11,525 nt of DNA from Saprospiraceae bacterium (GTDB taxonomy: Bacteria > Bacteroidota > Bacteroidia > Chitinophagales > Saprospiraceae), in the NCBI GenBank assembly GCA_020628755.1, contig JAHDEQ010000110.1:3137-14661 (forward strand), in the 5' to 3' direction. Below, one piece after another: positions 6,939 through 11,525 of the stretch. Position 1 is the first letter of the stretch. Every line of letters begins with the position of its first letter. Under the pieces are notes generated by a model. The model saw nothing but the letters and a program-made list of their open reading frames with translations, did not search any database and was not told the DNA's origin. The translations under genes were made by a program, and so were the position numbers.

Positions 6939-9449
6939 TTAATTTACTTGAAAAATAGCATTGCCCATTAAAAACAAACCTTGTTTCCAAAATCCTCGAA
7001 ATAAAGGATTATCTACCATGTAAACGACTTGGCCGCCTCCCATATTTTGTACCCCAAAAGTGAGGGATTTTTCTAAGCGTTGTTGAACATTAGAACCCAC
7101 AAAACCTGCATACATAGGGTCGTTTTCGATAAAACCTACATTCCAGCCTTTGTCGAGGTAAGCATAAGCCGAACCGCTTGTTTTGAGTGAGAAATATTTA
7201 TCTCCAATACCAAATCCTAGCGGATGCGTATTGTCAAAAGTGGTTTCGTAAACAGCTCCAGGTATTTGATTGCTGATAGATTTGCGTTCTTGTGCGGCAT
7301 AGCAACCCACATAAGCGACAGGCGAAGAGGCACTATTCCCACTTTTGCGTTTGATGGAGAAACCTTCTTTGCCCGCGAGTTTGCCAACGGCACTACCGAT
7401 GGCGATGACCTTGCCTCCATCCCGCACCCAAGATTGAATTTTTTCGGCAGCAGCCGTATCTAATTTAGGATACCAACCTTCAGGTAAGATTAAGACATTA
7501 TAATCTTCTAAGTCAACATTGCCAACTTGCTCGGCATCCACAACCCCTAAAGGATAGTTGAGTACTTGCTCAAAGTAATGCCAAACTTGTCCAAAGGTAT
7601 AGTAACTTATCCCCTCGCCACTCAAAGCCAAAACTTTGGGAGCTTTTAAAATTTGGACAAAACTTGACCCAAAATCGTGTCCTTTACTCACAAAACCTGT
7701 TTGAGCGAGGGCTAATTTTTGTTCAAAATTTTTGGCTGTTGATTGTACAATAGCATCAAAGTTATCGCCATGTTTTTTGAGATTGTCTATCTTTAAAATG
7801 ATAAGCGAACCAGCTTTATGCGTAGTGCCATTTTGTTCAAAATCTTCGGTTGCTGAACGTACCACAATTCCTTTTTGGAGCAGTTCGCTCAAAAATCGGA
7901 TATTATCCATTGCATTCCATTCGGCAATATAGGCATAAGGAGTTTTATTGGTACGAATAGCCTTATAATCAGCCATTTCGTAAGTGTCCTTATTGCTTAT
8001 AGCTTGTGTACTGGCGTATGCTTCTAAGCCGTAAGCATAAGGCAATGACCAAGCCGTAATATCGTAGGTCAAGGAGTCAACGAGCTTAGATTTTGGTTCA
8101 AATAGAACTTGTGCCAATACGGACATGGGCTGATTGAGATTGACAATTAAATCTTCTTTATTGAGACTGATTGTATTATTTTTTCCTGTTTGAAAATCAA
8201 AAGCCGTCATAGAGCCACCTTGCGTGCTGGGGTTGCCATAACGAATTTGGTGAAGGTCAAGGAGCTTGGTCAGTTCCTTTATTTTATTGCGACCATTAGA
8301 GCCTTTGATGATATAACTTTTGTATTTTCCGATGTTACCTGAATTAGAATCTTTGAAATATTTTTCAAAGTTTTCGACTAAGCGATCTGCATTTTTAGAA
8401 CTTACTTCTACCGTTGAAAGTGTAGCTGTTTTATGATGTAAAATTCGATCCATGAGTTTGAGCGTATCGCCATTTTCTATCAAAATGGCTCGACCTGCAC
8501 GGCTATGACCTGCTTGTTCATAAGTCATACCAATTGCTCCGTTAAAAGTCGGATAAGTATCACCATAACTAGGATAAAACAAGTCAAATATTTCTCTTGT
8601 AAAATATAGCCAACCTTCTGCGTCAAAATACTTGGTATGGTTGAGACCGATTTCGGTCTGGAAATCGGCTTGCCATTGTGTGATGTATTCGTGATAAGGC
8701 TGTGCGGCTGGTGCGAAATAATAAGGTGAATTATGGCCTTGTTCGTGGACATCTACATTGATGTGCGGCATCCATTTTTTGTATTGTTCAAGACGCTGTT
8801 GGGTTTCGACTTGTGTAGCCCAAGCCCAATCACGGTTGAGGTCAAACATATAATGATTGACACGGCCACCAGGCCAGGGTTCGTTGTGTTCTCGTGATTC
8901 AATATGTGGATTGGGGTGGTAATGCGTAACATTCGTATTCCAATGTGTATAACGAGAATAACCATCAGGATTGAGAGCAGGGTCAACGATGACGACCGTA
9001 TTTTTTAGCCATTCTTGTATTTCACGGTTTTTGGTATTGGCAAGTTCGTAAATTGTAGCAATAGAACTATTAGTTGCTCCAGCCTCGTTACCATGTACAC
9101 CATGACCGAGCCATACGATTGCGATGGGTTCTTTTTCTTCAATTTTACCATCTATCAAACCTGTACGGATAAGATTATTTTTACGGATTTGCTCTAAGTT
9201 TTGGAGGTTTTCTTTGGAAGAAACATAAGCCAAAATAAGGGGACGTTTTTGATTGGTACGCCCATATTCTTCTACGATAATATGGTCTGAATTTTCGGCT
9301 ACGTGTTCAAAATAATCTACGACCAAATGGTGTTGAATAAAATGCTCACCTAAATCGTGTGGCAAGAACTCACTTGGTGGCAGGAGTTGAGCTTGGAGCA
9401 TAAACAATGCTCCAAAAAGAAAGGTCAAGAAGGCTACGGTCTTTTTCAT
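6939..9449 (-). CDS. Secreted M14-family zinc carboxypeptidase with C-terminal amidotransferase-like domain
   Basis: The protein is 836 residues counted from the ATG at 9447-9449. That start was chosen because it begins a clean signal peptide (MKKTVAFLTFLFGALFMLQA, residues 1-20); a TTG nine codons upstream is less likely. The M14 catalytic domain spans about 25-350. Zinc ligands are H119 and E122 in HGVHGNE and H235 in DVHEQGH. NPDG is at 160-163, the substrate-binding FDLNRDW has R206, and the general base is probably E311 in MTYEQAGH. By family, it cleaves C-terminal residues from peptides outside the cytoplasm. Residues about 603-690 (VLALSGEG..., LILPEGWY, IQSWVRDGGKVIAIG) resemble a class I glutamine amidotransferase/ThuA fold, though no catalytic Cys-His pair is obvious, so it may only bind. 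No T9SS sorting domain is present. The REP-like hairpin at 9489-9511 sits in its upstream region. Confidence 0.93.
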   Translation of the reverse strand: MKKTVAFLTFLFGALFMLQAQLLPPSEFLPHDLGEHFIQHHLVVDYFEHVAENSDHIIVEEYGRTNQKRPLILAYVSSKENLQNLEQIRKNNLIRTGLIDGKIEEKEPIAIVWLGHGVHGNEAGATNSSIATIYELANTKNREIQEWLKNTVVIVDPALNPDGYSRYTHWNTNVTHYHPNPHIESREHNEPWPGGRVNHYMFDLNRDWAWATQVETQQRLEQYKKWMPHINVDVHEQGHNSPYYFAPAAQPYHEYITQWQADFQTEIGLNHTKYFDAEGWLYFTREIFDLFYPSYGDTYPTFNGAIGMTYEQAGHSRAGRAILIENGDTLKLMDRILHHKTATLSTVEVSSKNADRLVENFEKYFKDSNSGNIGKYKSYIIKGSNGRNKIKELTKLLDLHQIRYGNPSTQGGSMTAFDFQTGKNNTISLNKEDLIVNLNQPMSVLAQVLFEPKSKLVDSLTYDITAWSLPYAYGLEAYASTQAISNKDTYEMADYKAIRTNKTPYAYIAEWNAMDNIRFLSELLQKGIVVRSATEDFEQNGTTHKAGSLIILKIDNLKKHGDNFDAIVQSTAKNFEQKLALAQTGFVSKGHDFGSSFVQILKAPKVLALSGEGISYYTFGQVWHYFEQVLNYPLGVVDAEQVGNVDLEDYNVLILPEGWYPKLDTAAAEKIQSWVRDGGKVIAIGSAVGKLAGKEGFSIKRKSGNSASSPVAYVGCYAAQERKSISNQIPGAVYETTFDNTHPLGFGIGDKYFSLKTSGSAYAYLDKGWNVGFIENDPMYAGFVGSNVQQRLEKSLTFGVQNMGGGQVVYMVDNPLFRGFWKQGLFLMGNAIFQVN

Positions 9450-9488
9450 GTGTTTGCAATTAATTTGAAAACACAAGATACTAAATTA

Positions 9489-9511
9489 GTAGCGCATGCT
9501 TTAGCTTGCGC
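9489..9511 (+). repeat. REP-like hairpin, left copy (GTAG foot)
   Basis: GTAG at 9489-9492 overlaps the first base of GCGCATGCTTTAGCTTGCGC (9492-9511). The latter folds into an 8-bp stem with one central T/T mismatch and a TTTA loop. A GTRG foot plus an imperfect GC-rich stem is the known layout of REP sequences served by RAYT proteins. It is the reverse complement of 10344-10363 with one change in 20 bases. It lies 40-62 bases upstream of the M14 peptidase ATG. Confidence 0.85.
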
Positions 9512-9567
9512 AAAAGTTTATGTGAACAACAAATTGTGCTTTTTGATAAATATGCATTATGTTATCT

Positions 9568-9590
9568 ACACAAGCTGAAGTTAGTACTAT
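9568..9590 (-). repeat. Degenerate REP-like remnant overlapping the RAYT stop
   Basis: The stretch containing CAAGCTGAAG and TAGTACTA lines up with the right REP at 10344-10366 without gaps. It matches about 13 of 23 positions, and most of the differences are transitions. The RAYT stop codon (9587-9589) falls inside it. The match is weak and could be chance. Confidence 0.35.
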
Positions 9591-10258
9591 TCTGTTTTTA
9601 CAAACGAAAACGGATAATCTTGCCATTTTTCAACGATTTTTGCTTTGACGGGATTATTTAAAATATATTGGATAATCCGACTTTGCTCTTGTTCATCTCG
9701 TACTAAATGATCGTAGCTTTCGTGCTGCCAAAATGTTCCTTTTTTGTTTAGCAACTTATTGATTTGATAGGCACTACCACCTTTGATAAATTGCATAATT
9801 TTTGACAAAGGTGTATAGTCTTTGTTGTTCGGTTGAGTTCCTTTTGGCAGGTTATCCAACTGAATAGAAGTGTCAATTAGAAGATGAAAATGGTTGGACA
9901 TAATAGTGTAGGCCAACAAATGATAATATTGGCCGTCGTACTGTTTGAATTTTTCGGCAAGGATATGAGAGGCATTTGTATTTTTTAGATGATGTTGTCC
10001 TCCTTTAGCAGCATCCAATAGTTCATCATATCTTTTGAAATGAAGTTTATGCTGGGTTATAAGTTGTTCATAATAAGCATTATTCGTTATTCTACCTTGC
10101 TCTAAAGCAGATTGGTATTGTTGAATCAGTTGCGCTTTTTGTTCTTTTAAGACTTGGATTTTTTGAATAGGAATGGAGTCTTTTAGACTGGAGGTCACAA
10201 AAAAGATGCCTCCAGGTGGCGTGATGTGCGGGAGGTAGCGTTCGTAGTATGTTTGCAT
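9587..10258 (-). CDS. REP-associated tyrosine transposase (RAYT, Y1/HUH family)
   Basis: The protein is 223 residues from ATG 10256-10258. An in-frame ATG at 10292-10294 would add twelve basic residues (MQCYTHKKRKTS), but the conserved region starts at YYERYLPHITPPGGIFFVTSSL. The HUH motif is in MSNHFHLL (H123 and H125). The catalytic tyrosine is most likely Y198 in QYILNNPVKA, by comparison with E. coli TnpA-REP, where the same DYIYINP tyrosine is catalytic. TFWQHESYDHLVRDEQE (from about residue 175) and a final WQDYPFSF are also typical. An extra helical segment around 38-105, rich in Q and K, makes it longer than the 165-residue E. coli protein. These enzymes nick single-stranded REP hairpins and are domesticated, single-copy relatives of IS200/IS605 transposases. 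Inverted REP copies on both sides are the expected substrate. The reading frame appears intact. Confidence 0.93.
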   Translation of the reverse strand: MQTYYERYLPHITPPGGIFFVTSSLKDSIPIQKIQVLKEQKAQLIQQYQSALEQGRITNNAYYEQLITQHKLHFKRYDELLDAAKGGQHHLKNTNASHILAEKFKQYDGQYYHLLAYTIMSNHFHLLIDTSIQLDNLPKGTQPNNKDYTPLSKIMQFIKGGSAYQINKLLNKKGTFWQHESYDHLVRDEQEQSRIIQYILNNPVKAKIVEKWQDYPFSFVKTE

Positions 10259-10272
10259 GGAGGTTTTTCGTT

Positions 10273-10313
10273 TTTTATGCGTATAACATTGCATTATTTT
10301 TTATGCGCAAGGC
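10273..10313 (-). repeat. Partial REP arms upstream of the RAYT start
   Basis: TTTTATGCGTATAACATTG near 10273-10291 and TTTATGCGCAAGG near 10299-10311 repeat the inner arm and flank of the right REP (CTTTATGCGCAAG, 10338-10350). Read on the minus strand the second is a half-REP, GCCTTGCGCATAAA, with one base inserted relative to GCTTGCGCATAAA. They look like decayed or truncated copies, and they lie in the RAYT leader where the protein could bind its own gene. Confidence 0.5.
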
Positions 10314-10343
10314 TGATTCCATGATTTTTACATTGTTCTTTAT

Positions 10344-10366
10344 GCGCAAGCTAAAGCGTGCGCCAC
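10344..10366 (-). repeat. REP-like hairpin, right copy (GTGG foot)
   Basis: On the minus strand GTGG is followed by an 8-bp stem with one central mismatch (C/A on this strand) and a TTTA loop; on the plus strand the core is GCGCAAGCTAAAGCGTGCGC at 10344-10363. It begins four bases after the metF stop, so it would also be the first structure in the metF 3' untranslated RNA and could stabilise or end that transcript. Confidence 0.85.
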
Positions 10367-10370
10367 TATG

Positions 10371-11327
10371 TTAATAGACGGCTTCTACAATGCGTCGGAT
10401 GGTTTCGGAGTCGCCCATTGTATAATAGTGTAAGCAAGGAACGCCTTTTTTCTTTAGTTCTTTGGATTGGTGAATACACCATTCGATGCCAACTTCTTTG
10501 ATGGCTTCGGAGGTTTTGGCTTTTGTAAATGCTTTTACTAATTCATCGGGGAGGTTGATGAAAAATAAGCGTGGCAAACTGTTGAGTTGGTATTTTTTGG
10601 TGATGGGTTTGAGTCCTGGGACGATAGGCACATCAATTCCCATAGCTCGACACGCATCTACGTATTCAAAGTATTTTTGATTGTCAAAAAACATTTGAGT
10701 TACAATATAATCACCTCCTGCATCAATTTTTTGTTTGGTAAAATCCAAATCCATATTGATATTGGGAGACTCAAAATGTTTTTCAGGATAGCCAGCGACT
10801 CCTATACAAAAATCAGTGGGTTCGCCATGAGAAATAGTGCCATCCAAATATTTGCCACTATTGATGTCGGCTACTTGTTTGACTAAGTCTATTGCATATT
10901 TGTGACCTCCAGTTTCTGGTATGAACTTCCCTTCAAATTTGCGGGCATCGCCACGCAGGCAAAGTACATTTTGGACATTGAGAAAGCTGAGGTCTATGAG
11001 GGCATTTTCGGTATCTTCTTTGGTGAAACCCCCACACAACAGATGCGGAACAGCATCTACGCCATAGCGGTGCATGATGGAGGCACAGATGCCAACGGTA
11101 CCTGGGCGTTTGCGAATGGCCGTTTTTTCGTAGTAACCGCTTTCTCTTTTGTTATAAACGAACTCTTCTCGATGGTAGGTTACATCAATAAAAGGTGGTT
11201 TGAACTCCATCAATGGATCAAGAGTATCAAAAATAGCCTTCATACTACCTCCTTTTAAGGGAGGGAGTATTTCAAAAGAAATAAGTGTTTTGCCTTTTGC
11301 TTTTTCAAAATATTGGGTAACCTTCAT
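10371..11327 (-). CDS. metF: 5,10-methylenetetrahydrofolate reductase
   Basis: The protein is 318 residues, a little longer than the roughly 296-residue E. coli enzyme. MetF is an FAD-dependent TIM-barrel enzyme that reduces 5,10-methylene-THF to 5-methyl-THF with NAD(P)H, supplying the methyl group for methionine synthesis. Visible family signatures are SFEILPP at 17-23 with catalytic E19, DVTYH at 48-52, HLLCGG at 95-100, LRGD at 124-127 with FAD-contacting D127, GVAGYPEKH at 176-184, TQMFFD at 210-215 with Q211, PGLKPI at 237-242 and the final GVPCLHYYTMGDS. The ATG at 11325-11327 is the natural start. The frame is intact. Upstream are a promoter-like motif and a strong hairpin. The right REP follows immediately downstream. 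Confidence 0.97.
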   Translation of the reverse strand: MKVTQYFEKAKGKTLISFEILPPLKGGSMKAIFDTLDPLMEFKPPFIDVTYHREEFVYNKRESGYYEKTAIRKRPGTVGICASIMHRYGVDAVPHLLCGGFTKEDTENALIDLSFLNVQNVLCLRGDARKFEGKFIPETGGHKYAIDLVKQVADINSGKYLDGTISHGEPTDFCIGVAGYPEKHFESPNINMDLDFTKQKIDAGGDYIVTQMFFDNQKYFEYVDACRAMGIDVPIVPGLKPITKKYQLNSLPRLFFINLPDELVKAFTKAKTSEAIKEVGIEWCIHQSKELKKKGVPCLHYYTMGDSETIRRIVEAVY

Positions 11328-11397
11328 GATTGTATTTTTAGGTTGATACGAAAATGGGATAAAATGTTTCCTTTATAAAAAGACTAATAGAGAACTA

Positions 11398-11405
11398 CAA
11401 AAGTA
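11398..11405 (-). promoter_or_regulatory. Candidate metF promoter -7 box (TACTTTTG)
   Basis: Read on the minus strand this matches the Bacteroidota sigma -7 consensus TAnnTTTG exactly. It would place the transcription start about 60-65 bases before the metF ATG. No clear TTG -33 box is present at the usual spacing, because that position is occupied by the palindrome at 11407-11437. The motif is short and could occur by chance. Confidence 0.45.
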
Positions 11406-11406
11406 A

Positions 11407-11437
11407 CAGCCTCAAATGAAATTTTCATTTGAGGCTG
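11407..11437 (-). terminator. Strong hairpin upstream of metF, probable terminator of the preceding gene
   Basis: Perfect 15-base arms, CAGCCTCAAATGAAA and TTTCATTTGAGGCTG, are separated by a single base, giving a practical stem of 12 bp with a 7-base loop. Read on the minus strand it is followed by TTACTTTTGT, a fair T-rich tail, so it would end a minus-strand transcript entering from beyond the right edge. It also overlaps the -33 region of the candidate metF promoter and could instead be an operator or attenuator. Confidence 0.65.
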
Positions 11438-11525
11438 CAAAAAGTCTTTGTTTGGAATTATTATAAATGATTCTTTGACTTTTTCCGTGAAAATATTTCC
11501 ATTCAAATCTAAAATCGTTCACTTC
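11438..11525 (-). other. Short region at the right edge with a 13-codon mini-ORF
   Basis: On the minus strand an ATG at 11500-11502 opens a 13-codon frame (MEIFSRKKSKNHL) ending at 11461-11463, with two in-frame stops just before the ATG. It ends 23 bases before the hairpin. A second minus-strand frame is open from the edge into the hairpin and could be the tail of an upstream gene. Neither can be confirmed with so little sequence. Confidence 0.25.

Larger units (their letters stand above)
9489..10366 (-). mobile_element. RAYT gene with inverted REP ends (REPtron-like unit)
   Basis: The transposase gene is enclosed by two REP-like hairpins in inverted orientation, each with its GTRG foot facing outward (GTAG at 9489; GTGG read on the minus strand from 10366). 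The unit occupies the gap between metF and the M14 peptidase, starting 4 bases after the metF stop. Partial REP arms lie inside both flanks. Whether the whole unit moves, or only REPs are mobilised by the protein, cannot be told from one copy. No target-site duplication stands out. Confidence 0.75.

Noticed and set aside
8643..8658. Palindrome AGACCGATTTCGGTCT inside the M14 peptidase gene
   Set aside because: It lies in well-conserved coding sequence with no neighbour to regulate and no second copy seen; probably chance.
9449..9475. TGTGTTT/AAACACA inverted repeat next to the M14 peptidase start
   Set aside because: The arms are only 7 bases in AT-rich DNA, with no further support.
9450..9476. 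Longer M14 peptidase start at TTG 9474-9476
   Set aside because: It would place nine residues before an otherwise normal signal peptide that begins at an ATG.
9357..9578. Plus-strand open frame across the M14 peptidase start and the left REP
   Set aside because: It is antisense to a clear gene and reads through a repeat; no protein-like character.
11248..11264. Inverted repeat CCTCC...GGAGG near the metF start
   Set aside because: It encodes the conserved LPPLKGG of MetF, so codon and protein constraint explains it.

Overview
The window looks like chromosome of a marine- or Saprospiria-type member of the Bacteroidota. This is inferred from three things: a type IX secretion (T9SS) C-terminal sorting domain on a giant secreted repeat protein, secreted lipid-free proteins with N-terminal signals ending in Q, and AT-rich intergenic DNA with weak Shine-Dalgarno sequences. 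No rRNA, tRNA, CRISPR array or phage gene was seen, and no stretch longer than about 200 bases lacks a gene.

Layout. (1) Positions 3-3035, plus strand: the 3' part of a large T9SS cargo protein with about six Cys-containing HYR/Ig-like repeats, a carboxypeptidase-regulatory-like domain, a dockerin-like pair, a cohesin-like beta domain and the sorting domain. (2) Positions 3036-3107: a palindromic intergenic repeat between convergent genes. (3) Positions 3108-6822, minus strand: rlmF (23S rRNA m6A1618 methyltransferase), directly downstream of an unrecognised secreted 473-residue protein, then a second copy of the intergenic palindrome, then a secreted MORN-repeat protein. (4) Positions 6939-9449, minus strand: a secreted M14-family zinc carboxypeptidase with a class I amidotransferase/ThuA-like C-terminal domain. 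(5) Positions 9489-10366: a REP-associated tyrosine transposase (RAYT) gene bracketed by two inverted copies of its own REP-like hairpin, with decayed REP pieces inside. (6) Positions 10371-11327, minus strand: metF (methylenetetrahydrofolate reductase), with a promoter-like motif and a strong hairpin upstream.

The genes do not form one pathway. They are housekeeping functions (rlmF, metF) mixed with exported proteins. The most interesting parts are the non-coding repeats: the RAYT/REP unit, and a separate dispersed palindrome (CGCAAACA arms) present twice within 2.4 kb. In the palindrome the outer flank keeps the same orientation in both copies while the loop is reversed.
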